NCBI RefSeq assembly: GCF_000419605.1
Contig: NZ_ATTI01000001.1
Coordinates: 1,215,501-1,279,500, forward strand
Length of the DNA stretch: 64,000 nt
From: Sphingomonas phyllosphaerae 5.2
Lineage (GTDB): Bacteria; Pseudomonadota; Alphaproteobacteria; Sphingomonadales; Sphingomonadaceae
Direction: 5' to 3'
A program made the translations under genes and the position numbers. Of this stretch, positions 8,759 to 17,893 are shown piece after piece. Each line of letters starts with the position of its first letter. The first letter of the stretch is position 1. The notes beneath the pieces are model-generated. The model did no database searches and was not told the DNA's origin. It saw only the letters and a list, made by a program, of their open reading frames with translations.

Positions 8759-11035
8759 TCAGCCCGCCAGCGCCGCTGACGCGGTGGCGCGCTCGTCCAG
8801 CCGCGCGACCAATGCATCGAACGGCATCGGGCGGTCGATGAAGTAACCCTGCGCGTAATCGCATCGTATGTCGCGCAGGAACGCGAGGTTCGCGGCATCC
8901 TCGATCCCCTCCGCCACCACCTTCAGCCCCAGCGCATGCGCAAGGTCGATCGTCGAGCGCACCAGCTTGGCATCGTTCTCGCGCTCATGCGCATATTGCA
9001 CGAAGCTGCGATCGATCTTCAATTCGCTGAGCGGCAGTTCGCGCAAATAGCTGAGCGTCGACTGGCCCGTGCCGTAATCGTCCATCGAGATCGCGACCCC
9101 GCGCGCGCGGAAGTGCCGCAACGTGGCGGTGGCGGTGAGTGGATCGGACATCGCGGCCGACTCGGTCACCTCGAAGATCAGCGCGTCGGACGGGATCGGC
9201 GCGGTATCCAGCAGCCGGTCGACCGCAGCGATGAACGCAGGCGCGTCGAGCAGCTTGGCGGAGATGTTGACCGCCGCGGTGACCGCATGGCCCGTGGCGC
9301 GCCACCGCGCAGCGTCAGCCATCACCCGTTCCAGCACGTACAGCGTCAGCGGCTCGATGCGATCGGTCTGCTCCGCCAGCGGCACGAACGCGGCCGGCGA
9401 TACGAAGCCGCGTTCGGGGTGGCGCCAGCGCACCAATGCCTCGACGCTGCCGATCCGATCGGTGGCAAGCGCCAGCTTGGGCTGGTAATGGACCTCGATC
9501 TGCCCGGCGTGGATCGCGGCGTCGAGCTCGCCCATCAACGACACGGCGTTCTCCAGTCGGTCGCGATTGACCGCGGCGCGGCGCCAGAACACGCCGGCCG
9601 CCGCCGCCTCGCCGGCCGCCAGTGCTGCGGCAGCCATGTCGCCATCCTCGGCGATGCCCAGCGCTACAGCGACATCGACCTTGCGGCCCATGATCTCGAC
9701 CGGCTGGAGCAGCAGCGTGCGCAGCGTCGCCAGCATGTCCTCGACGATCTCATGCGTCGGCAGCAAAAGCGCGAGCTGGTGGCTGCGCACCCGGTAGACC
9801 GCGTCGTGCGCGCTGCACAGCCGCAGTCGCTCGGCCGTGCGGACGATCGCCTGCGACACCTGCGCCGTGTCGAACACCGCCGACAGTTCCTCCAGATTGG
9901 TGAGCTGCACCACCGCCGCGATCCCGCTGCGGTCCGCGGGTTGCGTGGCGAGCGCGCGCTGGTTGGGCAGCCCGGTCGCCTCGTCGTGCAGTCGCCCGCT
10001 GCGGAAGCGGCGGAAGATGTCGCGCGCCACGAACAGCGCCCCGGCGACCGACAGCATCAGCCACCCGAGCCCGAGCGGATAATAGATCGCGAGCCAGCGC
10101 TGCGCGGCGAGCGCCACCACCGCCATCGCGATCATGCCGCCAGCGAAGATGCCGGCCGCAACGTCGCGGCGCCGCGCGCGCACGCCCGGTACGCACAGCA
10201 GCAGCGCGAGCGCGAACGACGCCAGCGGCGTGCCGCGCACCGGCACCCCGCGCAGCAGCGTCTCGGCGCCGAGCGCCTGGATCGTCACCCCCGGCAGCAC
10301 CCCGCGCAGCGGCGCAGGGTAACGGTCGCCCATCTCGATCGCGGTCGCGCCGATCAGGATGTTGCGACCCCTTACCAGCGCCGGGTCGAACGTGCCCTTT
10401 TCGACCGCGACGAAGCTGAGCCGCGGAATGGTGGCGGGATCGATCGAGAAGTCGACGGGATAGTCGACGTCGGCTTTGCCGGCACGCGCGGCGATATAGG
10501 CCGATAGCGACGGGCGCGGTGTTCCTGCGGTGACGGTGGCGAGCGGCAGCGCGCGGACCAGCCCGTCGACGTCGGGTGCGAAGCTGACCGAGGCGAGCGC
10601 GGCGTGCGCGCGGAAGGCGTCCAGCGGCAGTGCGTCGAGGTTGCGCCGGTCGCCCGCGCCGGCCTGCTGCCCGAAGGTGGGCAGCGCGACGCGGCCACCG
10701 GCGCGGCGCAATGCGGCGGCGAAGGCGCGGTCATCGACCGGATCGGAGGCGCTCGAGAGATCGACGTCGAAGACGATCGTCGCCGCACCCGCTGTGCGCA
10801 GCCGGTCGACGACGGCAGCGTAATGGCGGCGCGGCCACGGCCAGCGGCGAATTTCGGCGACGCTGCGCGCGTCCATCTCGACGATCGCTACCTGCTTGCT
10901 GGAGGGGTGGGACTGTACGGCGAAGCGCAGCGGCTCCAGCGCGCGCTTGATCGGCCCGCCGATGCCCGGCAACATCGCGAGCATGCCGACCAGCGCGGCG
11001 GCAGCGAGGATCAGCGCGTTGCTGGAGCGGCGCAT
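8759..11035 (-). CDS. CHASE2 sensor with degenerate GGDEF and intact EAL (predicted c-di-GMP phosphodiesterase)
   Basis: The 758-residue protein has TM1 (about 8-27), a periplasmic CHASE2 domain (about 30-255), three further TM helices (about 268-340), a GGDEF-like domain (about 345-485) and an EAL domain (about 500-745). The GGDEF signature is replaced by YRVRSHQLALLLP, so cyclase activity is not expected. The EAL half keeps its key residues: EAL at 532-534, NISAK, FEVTES, DDYGTG and VVAEGIED. It should degrade c-di-GMP in response to a periplasmic cue. Its ATG overlaps the stop of the upstream TpsB gene (ATGA at 11035), which strongly suggests that transporter and enzyme are made together. 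Confidence 0.9.
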   Translation of the reverse strand: MRRSSNALILAAAALVGMLAMLPGIGGPIKRALEPLRFAVQSHPSSKQVAIVEMDARSVAEIRRWPWPRRHYAAVVDRLRTAGAATIVFDVDLSSASDPVDDRAFAAALRRAGGRVALPTFGQQAGAGDRRNLDALPLDAFRAHAALASVSFAPDVDGLVRALPLATVTAGTPRPSLSAYIAARAGKADVDYPVDFSIDPATIPRLSFVAVEKGTFDPALVRGRNILIGATAIEMGDRYPAPLRGVLPGVTIQALGAETLLRGVPVRGTPLASFALALLLCVPGVRARRRDVAAGIFAGGMIAMAVVALAAQRWLAIYYPLGLGWLMLSVAGALFVARDIFRRFRSGRLHDEATGLPNQRALATQPADRSGIAAVVQLTNLEELSAVFDTAQVSQAIVRTAERLRLCSAHDAVYRVRSHQLALLLPTHEIVEDMLATLRTLLLQPVEIMGRKVDVAVALGIAEDGDMAAAALAAGEAAAAGVFWRRAAVNRDRLENAVSLMGELDAAIHAGQIEVHYQPKLALATDRIGSVEALVRWRHPERGFVSPAAFVPLAEQTDRIEPLTLYVLERVMADAARWRATGHAVTAAVNISAKLLDAPAFIAAVDRLLDTAPIPSDALIFEVTESAAMSDPLTATATLRHFRARGVAISMDDYGTGQSTLSYLRELPLSELKIDRSFVQYAHERENDAKLVRSTIDLAHALGLKVVAEGIEDAANLAFLRDIRCDYAQGYFIDRPMPFDALVARLDERATASAALAG

Positions 11036-12678
11036 CAGAACGCGCGCGCCACGCGCAGCGAGATGCGCGGCCGATGGTCGCCGGTGTCGAAGCGCGCCGG
11101 CCCCAGAGGCAGCGCCGCTTCCGCCATCCAGTCGAAGTGCCCGGTGCCGATCCGCACGCCGACACCGGTCGAAGCGAGGCTTCCCCCGCCGATCCCGCCG
11201 TGCCGGTTGCCGACCACGCCACCGTCGACGAAGGTATAGAGCTGTCCGCGATCGACGACGCTGCCGGGGATGCGCCCGGTGTCGGCGCGCAGTTCCAGCG
11301 AGCCCATCACGCCGTGGTCGCCGGTGCGCTCGGCATAATCATAGCCGCGACCGAAGGCCGGGCCGCCGAGCCCGATCTCGGCCGCGGCGAGCAGCGGACG
11401 GGACGAAACCTGCCCGGCGCTGGCGATCGCGACGCTGAACGGCTTGCCGATCGAAGCCGTCCAGTCGATCATGTAGGTGCCCGCGACGAACCGCGCGTCA
11501 CCATCCGAACGCGAGGCGAGCAGCGCACCCTGGCGGGTCGTTCCCATGCCCGGCAATCCCGCGATCGTCGCGAGTTCGGCGCGCAGCACGCCGCGGCCCA
11601 GCGTCGCGCTGCCGCCCAGCGTCGCCGTGACGGTCGCGATCCGGTCGCTGCGCAGACGACGGCGGGCCAGATCCTGGTCGGTGCCGAGCGCGCGCAGTTC
11701 GCCGGTTGCCCACAGGCTGCGCGCGCGGGTGCGCACCAGCGGATATTGCAGCGCGATCGCGGCATCGGCGCTCCTGCCGCGCACATCGAGCGTGCGGAGG
11801 ATGCCGCCGGGCCGCGTGCGCGCGATCGACCCGGAGGCGGACAGGATCGCCCCGTCGTTGCCGACCGGCGCGCCATAGCGGGCGCGCAGGAAGGTGAATT
11901 CGGTCGGTTGCAGCGGCGTCTGCGACACGATCAACGCCAGTTCGTCGCCGTCCTGCGCCAGCCCCCGAACGCTGGCCAGTGCGGTCGAGCGCACCGGCCC
12001 GACTTCGCTGCTGCCGCGATTGTCGACCTGGATATAGCCCGACGCGCCGTCGCGCTCGATCGTGACCAGCAGGATGCCGAACCCGTCCTGACGGATCAGC
12101 CGGCTGTCGGTGATCCGGACCCCCGGTACGTCGCCGACCAGCAGCAGCGCGCGTTCCAGCTGATCGCGGCGCACCGCCGTGCCGGTCGCCAGCGCGCGGC
12201 CCAGCAGCCGGTCCGCGGTGGCGCTGCGCGCGCCGATCACGCGCACCGCGTCGATCCGTCCGAGATCGAGCGTCACGTGCAGGATGCCATCGCGCAGCGC
12301 CTGCGCGGGCACCTGCGCCGTGGCGAATGGATACCCCTGCGCGCGCGCGACCGCGGCGACCGATCCCGCGAGCGCGGCGACTTCATCGCGGCTCAACTCC
12401 TGCCCGATCACGCTTGCGATCGGCGTGGCGAACACGGCGGCGGGCAACGCGCCGCGTCCGTCGATCACCACCGCGCGCACGGTGCCGGTGACGCGCGCGG
12501 CCGGCGTCGGCAGCGGGGTGGCGCGTGTCGGCGGGGTCGGGGTAGCGGCGTCGGAGGCGTTTGGCGGCGGGAGTGTCCGCTCTATCAGTCGCGGATCGGC
12601 GCGATCCAGCGCAGTCTGCGCAGCGGCTCCCTGCGACATCAGCGCGACCAGCACCGACCATTTCACCTTACGCGCCAT
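11035..12678 (-). CDS. ShlB/FhaC/HecB-type two-partner secretion transporter (TpsB)
   Basis: The 547-residue protein has a Sec signal (ending SQGAAAQ), a Pro/Thr-rich linker, POTRA-like modules (about residues 60-210: RVTGTVRAVVIDGRG, then ILHVTLDLGRIDAVRVIG) and an Omp85-type barrel ending in RISLRVARAF (terminal Phe). VDNRGSSEVGPVR and the FGRGYDYAERTGDHG stretch (VRGF/Y-like motif of barrel loop 6) are typical of FhaC/ShlB. It should export a partner protein through the outer membrane. No classical TpsA with a haemagglutinin TPS domain is next to it. Instead it overlaps the CHASE2-EAL gene and is divergent from a FecR/coiled-coil protein. Start 12678 is chosen because the signal peptide begins there. 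Confidence 0.88.
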   Translation of the reverse strand: MARKVKWSVLVALMSQGAAAQTALDRADPRLIERTLPPPNASDAATPTPPTRATPLPTPAARVTGTVRAVVIDGRGALPAAVFATPIASVIGQELSRDEVAALAGSVAAVARAQGYPFATAQVPAQALRDGILHVTLDLGRIDAVRVIGARSATADRLLGRALATGTAVRRDQLERALLLVGDVPGVRITDSRLIRQDGFGILLVTIERDGASGYIQVDNRGSSEVGPVRSTALASVRGLAQDGDELALIVSQTPLQPTEFTFLRARYGAPVGNDGAILSASGSIARTRPGGILRTLDVRGRSADAAIALQYPLVRTRARSLWATGELRALGTDQDLARRRLRSDRIATVTATLGGSATLGRGVLRAELATIAGLPGMGTTRQGALLASRSDGDARFVAGTYMIDWTASIGKPFSVAIASAGQVSSRPLLAAAEIGLGGPAFGRGYDYAERTGDHGVMGSLELRADTGRIPGSVVDRGQLYTFVDGGVVGNRHGGIGGGSLASTGVGVRIGTGHFDWMAEAALPLGPARFDTGDHRPRISLRVARAF

Positions 12679-12879
12679 TCCGCCCCAACTCGCTTCGTCA
12701 CGATCGCGAGGTAGGCGTGCAATGCTTGTGATTCGGTTAGGACAGGGTGCCGGGATCATGCTGACGACGCCGCCTTATGTACAAATCAACCATTTAAAAT
12801 CAGGAGATTGCAACCTTCGCGAGCGCATGCGGGACGGCGACGGCCGTGAGTACGAGGCCGTCGAGACCGGGAGATCTTC
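12679..12879. promoter_or_regulatory. Divergent intergenic region between TpsB and FecR genes
   Basis: This 201 bp gap must hold promoters for both directions. An AT-rich patch (12776-12806, TATGTACAAATC, CATTTAAAATC) stands out against the GC-rich surroundings and is the likely promoter area for the FecR gene. GGGAGATC just before 12880 is its ribosome site. No clear repeat or operator was seen. Confidence 0.4.
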
Positions 12880-15447
12880 ATGCGCCGCGCCCTGCTTGCC
12901 GTCCTGGCAGCTACCTGTTCCGTCCCTGCGCTCGCCGCACCGGCGGGGTGGACGATCAGCGAGGCGTCGGGCACCGTCACGGTCGCCCGCGCGGGCGTGA
13001 GCACGGTCGCCACGCGCGGGGTGGCTGTGACCGCCGGCGATGTGGTGACGACGGCGGCTGGCGCGCGTGCGGTGCTGGTGCGCGGCACCGAGTTCATGAT
13101 GGTCGCGCCCGCGTCGCGACTGCGTTTGCCGGCCGAGGCGCAGGCGACCGGCGTAACGCGCGTGGTCGAGGAATTCGGCAACATTGTCTTCATGATCAAG
13201 AAGAAGATGACCCCGCATTTCGAGGTGCAGACGCCGTATCTCGCCGCCGTGGTGAAGGGCACGACGTTCTCGGTCGGCGTGTCGGACCAGGGGACGGCGG
13301 TGCAGGTGCTGGAGGGCGCCGTCGACGTCGCGACGCTGGACGGCGGCGCGCACGACCTCGTCACGCCGGGCGCGGTCGCGATGGTGTCGGCATCGAACCG
13401 GATGCGGATGACGATCGAGGACAATGGCCGCTCGCGGGTGATCGAATCGCCGAACGCGCCGGCCGAGCCCGTCGCGCCGGCCGCCGCGGCGGCGGTGGCA
13501 GCGGCACCGGCCGAGGCCGCGCCGGCGGAAGCCACGCCGGTCGCCGCTGCCGAACCGGCGGCGGTCGTGCCGGTTGCCGCTGCGCTTGCCGCCCCGACCG
13601 AGAGCGTGGAGGTGGCGACCGTCGCGCCGGCGCTGACCGAGGCGGTCTATGCGCCGTCCGCCTCGTTGTCGGTGGCGACCGGCGGGCTGGTATCGGGCAC
13701 GATCGGTGGCGACGTGAGCGGCGTGGCGGCGGCGACGCGCATCGCCAGCGAGGCGGTGGTCACCACCACCCGCGTGGTCGAGGCGGCGACCGCGATCGTC
13801 GCGCAGCAGTCCGCCTCGCTCGCCGCGACGGAGATGGTGGAGAAAACCAGCGCCGAGGTGCTCGCCGCGACGCAGGCCAAGGCGGATGCCGAGCGCGCGG
13901 CCACCGCCAGCGCCGCCGCTGCCGCGCAGGCCGCCAAAGACGCCGCGCGCGCCAAGGTGGAGCAGGAGCAGAGCGCCGCCGCGCATGCCGCCGCCGCTGC
14001 CGCCGCCGACCAGACCGCCCGCGCCGCCGCTGCCGCCGCCGCGCAGACCGTGCAGGCGGAGGCCGAGCGCGTCGCCAAGGCGAGTGCGCAGGTGCAGGCC
14101 GAGGCGGAAGCCGCCGCCGCCGCCCGCACCATGCAGGATATCGCCGCCGCGACCGCGCGCGCCAATGCCGATCGTGCGGCGCAGGCGACCGCGCAGGCCG
14201 ATGTCGCGCTCGCGCGTGCCGCCGCGGCGGAGCAGGCCGCACAGGCCGCCGCCGCCGCCGCGCAGGAGCTTGCCGCGCAAGAGGCGCAGCAGGTCGCGGC
14301 ACAGGCGGCGGTGCGTGCCGCTGCCGATGTCGCGGCAAGTGCGGCGGCGGAGGTCCAGCGCAGCGACGCCGCGGCGCGACAGGTCGCTGCCGCACAACTG
14401 GCGCAGGTGCAGGCACTGGCAGCGACCACCGCCGCCCGCATCGCCGACGCGGTGCGCGTCGCGCAGGCCGCTGCCGACGCCCAGGCGACGTTGATCGCGC
14501 AGCAGGGGGCGCATGCCGCGGCGCAGGACGCGGCGCGGGTGGCGAGCGAGATGGCCGCGCAACTGGCGGCAGAAGCCGCCCGCACCAACGACGCGGCAAG
14601 CCAGGCGGCGGCCGACAAGGCGGCGCGCGACGCCGCCAAGGCGGCCGACGATGCGGTCAAGGCCGCTGAGCAGGTCGACAAGGCCGGGCGCGACAAGGCG
14701 TTGCGTGACGCCGCGAAGCTCGCCGCCGAGGAAGCCGCCACCGCCGCCCGCGACAGCGAGCGCGCCGGCCGGGACGCGTCGGACAAGGCGGCTGCCGATG
14801 CAGCCCGGGATGCCGAAAAGGTCGCGAGAGAGGCGGCGAAGGCGGCGGAAGCCGAGACGCGCGCTGCCGAGCAGGCCGCGAAGGCCGCCGCGCAGGCGGA
14901 GAAGGCCGGGCAGGACAAGGCGGCGCGCGATGCCGCGAAGCTCGCCGCGGACGAAGCCGCCACCGCTGCACGCGAGAGCGAGCGGCTCGTGAAGGAAGCG
15001 ACCGACAAGGCCGCCGCCGACGCCGCGAAGGAAGCGGACAAGGCCGCCAAGGAGGCGGCCAAGGCAGCGGAGCGCGCGACGAAGGCTGCCGAGGACGCCG
15101 CCAAGGCCGCGAGTGACAAGGCGGGCAGCGATGCGGCGAAGGCCGGGCAGGACCAGGCCGCCGCCGCCGCCGCGCGCGAAGCCGAACGCGCCGCGAAGGA
15201 CGCCGCGAAGGCCGCGGAGGGCAAGGCGACGAAGGATGCGGATCAGGCCGCCAAGCTCGCGGCGGAGGCCAGCGCCAAGGCTGCCGCGGACGCCGCCGCC
15301 GCGCAAGCCGCCGCTGCCGCGCAGGCGCAGCAGGCCGCGCAATCGGTGCTTCAGAACGTCGCCAGCGGCGTCGCGCAGGTCGCACAGGGGGTCGGCAGTC
15401 AGGTTGAAAAGACGGTGCAGTCGCTGCTGAAGCTGCCCCGCCCCTGA
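12880..15447 (+). CDS. Secreted FecR-domain protein with long Ala-rich coiled coil
   Basis: The 855-residue protein has a Sec signal (ending PALAAP) and a FecR-type domain (about residues 35-165: GDVVTTAAGARAVLVRG, HFEVQTPYLAAVVKGTTFSV, VQVLEGAVDV). A Pro/Ala linker (about 195-245) leads to some 550 residues made mainly of Ala, Lys, Glu, Asp, Gln and Arg, with the spacing expected of an extended helix or coiled coil. At least two 74-residue tandem repeats lie at 14680-15123. A short non-repetitive tail ends the chain. It has no TM helix, so it is periplasmic or exported, unlike classical FecR anti-sigma regulators. It is divergent from TpsB and could be its cargo or a periplasm-spanning strut. 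Function is inference. Confidence 0.8.
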   Translation: MRRALLAVLAATCSVPALAAPAGWTISEASGTVTVARAGVSTVATRGVAVTAGDVVTTAAGARAVLVRGTEFMMVAPASRLRLPAEAQATGVTRVVEEFGNIVFMIKKKMTPHFEVQTPYLAAVVKGTTFSVGVSDQGTAVQVLEGAVDVATLDGGAHDLVTPGAVAMVSASNRMRMTIEDNGRSRVIESPNAPAEPVAPAAAAAVAAAPAEAAPAEATPVAAAEPAAVVPVAAALAAPTESVEVATVAPALTEAVYAPSASLSVATGGLVSGTIGGDVSGVAAATRIASEAVVTTTRVVEAATAIVAQQSASLAATEMVEKTSAEVLAATQAKADAERAATASAAAAAQAAKDAARAKVEQEQSAAAHAAAAAAADQTARAAAAAAAQTVQAEAERVAKASAQVQAEAEAAAAARTMQDIAAATARANADRAAQATAQADVALARAAAAEQAAQAAAAAAQELAAQEAQQVAAQAAVRAAADVAASAAAEVQRSDAAARQVAAAQLAQVQALAATTAARIADAVRVAQAAADAQATLIAQQGAHAAAQDAARVASEMAAQLAAEAARTNDAASQAAADKAARDAAKAADDAVKAAEQVDKAGRDKALRDAAKLAAEEAATAARDSERAGRDASDKAAADAARDAEKVAREAAKAAEAETRAAEQAAKAAAQAEKAGQDKAARDAAKLAADEAATAARESERLVKEATDKAAADAAKEADKAAKEAAKAAERATKAAEDAAKAASDKAGSDAAKAGQDQAAAAAAREAERAAKDAAKAAEGKATKDADQAAKLAAEASAKAAADAAAAQAAAAAQAQQAAQSVLQNVASGVAQVAQGVGSQVEKTVQSLLKLPRP
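14680..15123 (+). repeat. Two 222-bp tandem repeats (74 aa each) in the FecR coiled coil
   Basis: The frame repeats with exactly 222 bp spacing: KAGRDKALRDAAKLAA... from 14680 and KAGQDKAARDAAKLAA... from 14902. Each unit continues with EAATAAR, SER, DKAAADAA and EAAKAAE. A third, more diverged copy starts at about 15118 (KAGSDAAKAGQDQAA). The units are in-frame, so copy number can change without breaking the protein. Confidence 0.75.
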
Positions 15448-15772
15448 GCCGGAGGCCGGTGCCGGGGTTCGACGCTCGCGCTCCTCATCCGCGAGAGCGG
15501 CTGACCCGGCACGTTCGGCTTCTCCGCTCCCGTGATGACGGGTGAAGCGCTTGTCCGGTGCCATGCGCGTACGGGTGCGGCCGCGTCCGCGTGATCGGCA
15601 CGATGCCGCTGCGCGCCGGCTATCACGGGGCGCCAACGACGCGCTGCGTGGCCGGAAACGACTGTGCGCGTTTGACGCGGGCACCTGTTCGATCATCTCT
15701 GCCCGGCGAGGCCGGCAACCGGAAGATGCCTGCCGCCGTTTCGCTCACCGACCGGATCAAAGGAGCGACCAC
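15448..15772. other. 325 bp without a recognisable gene
   Basis: This gap lies between the FecR gene and the SDR gene. Short open frames on both strands have no family resemblance and no plausible ribosome sites. A ribosome site (AAAGGAG) for the SDR lies at the right end (15759-15765). No tRNA, terminator with a T-run, or repeat is evident. Confidence 0.5.
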
Positions 15773-16552
15773 ATGAATATCGACCTCAGCGGCAAGACCG
15801 CGCTCGTCACCGGATCGACCGAGGGCATCGGCTTCGGCATCGCGCAGGGCCTGGCGAACGCCGGCGCGCGCGTGATCGTCAACGGCCGCACGCAGGCGAA
15901 GGTGGATGCTGCCGTCGCACGCATCGGCGGCAGCGCACGCGGCGTGGCGGCGGATCTCGCCGCCGTGGACGGGCATGAGCAACTCGTCTCCGCCGTTCCG
16001 GACGCGGATATCGTCGTCAGCAATCTCGGTATCTTCCAGCCCGCCGACTTCTTCGACACCGACGACGCGACGTGGGACCGGCACTGGCAGGTCAACGTGA
16101 TGGCCGGCGTCCGGCTCGCGCGCGCCTATCTTCCTGAGATGGAAGCGAAGGGCTGGGGCCGGCTGCTGTTCCTGGCGTCGGAATCGGCGTTCAACATCCC
16201 GGTCGAGATGATCCACTACGGCGTCAGCAAGACCGCCGACGTGGCGCTCGCCCGCGGCCTCGCCAAGCGCATGGCCGGCACCGGCGTGACGGTGAACTCC
16301 GTGCTGCCCGGACCGACGCTGTCGGAAGGCGTCGAGGCGATGCTGGAAGCGGAACGCGCGAAGTCGGGCAAGCCGATCGAAGAAGTCGCCGCAGCATTCG
16401 TGCAGGAACACCGCTCCAGCTCGATCATTCGCCGCGCCGCGACCGTCGAGGAGGTCGCCAACATGGTGGTCTATCTCGCGTCGCCGCTGGCATCCGCGAC
16501 GACGGGTGCGGCTGTACGCGTCGATGGCGGGGTGATCGACACCTTGATGTGA
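15773..16552 (+). CDS. Short-chain dehydrogenase/reductase
   Basis: The 259-residue classical SDR has TGSTEGIGFGIA (TGxxxGxG cofactor loop), NLGI in place of NNAG, catalytic Ser in FLASESAF and YGVSK (YxxxK), and ends in GAAVRVDGGVIDTLM. Start ATG 15773 is 8 bases after AGGAG. It should oxidise or reduce an alcohol/ketone with NAD(P). The residue after the first beta strand suggests an NADP preference (NGRTQAK, basic Arg), as in fabG-like enzymes. It has no operon partner; the substrate is unknown. Confidence 0.88.
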   Translation: MNIDLSGKTALVTGSTEGIGFGIAQGLANAGARVIVNGRTQAKVDAAVARIGGSARGVAADLAAVDGHEQLVSAVPDADIVVSNLGIFQPADFFDTDDATWDRHWQVNVMAGVRLARAYLPEMEAKGWGRLLFLASESAFNIPVEMIHYGVSKTADVALARGLAKRMAGTGVTVNSVLPGPTLSEGVEAMLEAERAKSGKPIEEVAAAFVQEHRSSSIIRRAATVEEVANMVVYLASPLASATTGAAVRVDGGVIDTLM

Positions 16553-16764
16553 GAAACGCGCCGATCGCCACACCGGGCTGCGTGGTGATCGGTCGGCCCA
16601 CCGCGGGATCACGCGCGACGGCTGACGAGCGGCGTTCGACGCCTGCGGTTGCCATCCACGGCGAGGCGCATGTCGACGACGGTCGAGCGTGAGCGGTGTC
16701 GTACGCCGCTCACGCTCTTCCTTCCGCCCGACCCGCAAATAGAACAGCGGGACAACCCGCTGGA

Positions 16765-17844
16765 TTATGAAGCCGAGATACCCTGCACAGAAGGCAGTGT
16801 GACGATATCGGAGGATTCCGCCCAGAGATTGATCCCGCCGTCTTCGGCCGCCTTGTCGATGGCGGCAAGCTCTTCGGCGGAGAAGTCCAGCGTCTTCACC
16901 GAGTCGAGCGAATCGTCGAGTTGGTCGACCGTGCGCGCGCCGATCAGCGCCGACGTGACGCGTGGGTCGCGCAATACCCAGGCGATCGACATTTGCGCCA
17001 ACGTCTGCCCACGGGCCGCCGCGATGTCGTTCAATGCGCGGATGGCCGCGAGATTCTGCTCCGTCAGCAAGGTCTGCGAGAGCGATCCGCCGCGGTTGGC
17101 GCGCGCGTCCTGCGGAACGCCGGTCAGATACTTGTCGGTCAGCATCCCCTGCGCAAGTGGCGAGAAGGCGATGCAGCCGGTTCCGAGATCCTCCAGCGTG
17201 TTCAGCAGCTCGCGTTCGATCCAGCGGTTGAGGATCGAATAGCTGGGCTGGTGAATGAACAGCGGCACCTTTTCATCGGCGAGGATCTGCGCCGCCTTGC
17301 GGGTCAAACCGGGTTCGTAGGAGGAGATGCCGACGTACAAAGCCTTGCCCTGCCGGTGGAGCTGCACCAGCGCACCCATCGTCTCCTCGAGCGGGGTCGT
17401 CGGGTCGACACGGTGCGAATAGAAGATGTCGACATAATCGACGCCCATCCGCTTCAGGCTCTGGTCGCAACTGGCGATCAGATACTTCTTCGACGAGCCG
17501 ATATCACCGTAAGGACCGGGCCACATGTCCCAACCCGCCTTCGTCGAGATGATAAGCTCGTCACGATGCGTCTTGAAATCGGCCGCGAGCACGCGACCGA
17601 AGTTTTCCTCGGCCGACCCGTACGGCGGGCCATAATTGTTGGCGAGATCGAAGTGGGTGACGCCGCGGTCGAATGCGCGGCGCAGGATCGCGCGCCCTGT
17701 TTCGAAGACATCGCTTCCACCGAAATTCTGCCACAGCCCGAGGCTGATGGCGGGCAGCCTGAGCCCGCTACGGCCGGTGCGCCGGTACGGCATACCGGCA
17801 TCGTATCGGTGGGGCGAAGCGACATATGGAGGATCAAACGGCAT
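16765..17844 (-). CDS. Aldo/keto reductase (YghZ/Kv-beta-like group)
   Basis: ATG 17844 follows AAGGAG. The 359-residue (beta/alpha)8 barrel has the catalytic tetrad in FDLANNYGPPYGSAEENFG (Asp, Tyr), STKAGWDMWPGPYG (Lys) and YSHRVDP (His). The opening MPYRRTGRSGLRLPAISLGLWQNFG and the insert around SSKKYLIASCDQSLKRMG match the E. coli YghZ group, which reduces L-glyceraldehyde 3-phosphate and methylglyoxal. NADPH is the probable cofactor. It starts 49 bp downstream of the esterase gene on the same strand, so they may share a transcript. Confidence 0.87.
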   Translation of the reverse strand: MPFDPPYVASPHRYDAGMPYRRTGRSGLRLPAISLGLWQNFGGSDVFETGRAILRRAFDRGVTHFDLANNYGPPYGSAEENFGRVLAADFKTHRDELIISTKAGWDMWPGPYGDIGSSKKYLIASCDQSLKRMGVDYVDIFYSHRVDPTTPLEETMGALVQLHRQGKALYVGISSYEPGLTRKAAQILADEKVPLFIHQPSYSILNRWIERELLNTLEDLGTGCIAFSPLAQGMLTDKYLTGVPQDARANRGGSLSQTLLTEQNLAAIRALNDIAAARGQTLAQMSIAWVLRDPRVTSALIGARTVDQLDDSLDSVKTLDFSAEELAAIDKAAEDGGINLWAESSDIVTLPSVQGISAS

Positions 17845-17893
17845 GGCAGCTCCTTTTCGAATGGTCCAACGCACAACGCGCCGGGCGTTTCAA

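Noticed and set aside
12775..15696. Very long open frame (973 codons) on the minus strand opposite the FecR gene
   Set aside because: It is antisense to an Ala-rich gene whose GC-rich codons remove stops. Its product is a run of Arg, Gly and Leu with no family resemblance and no ribosome site.
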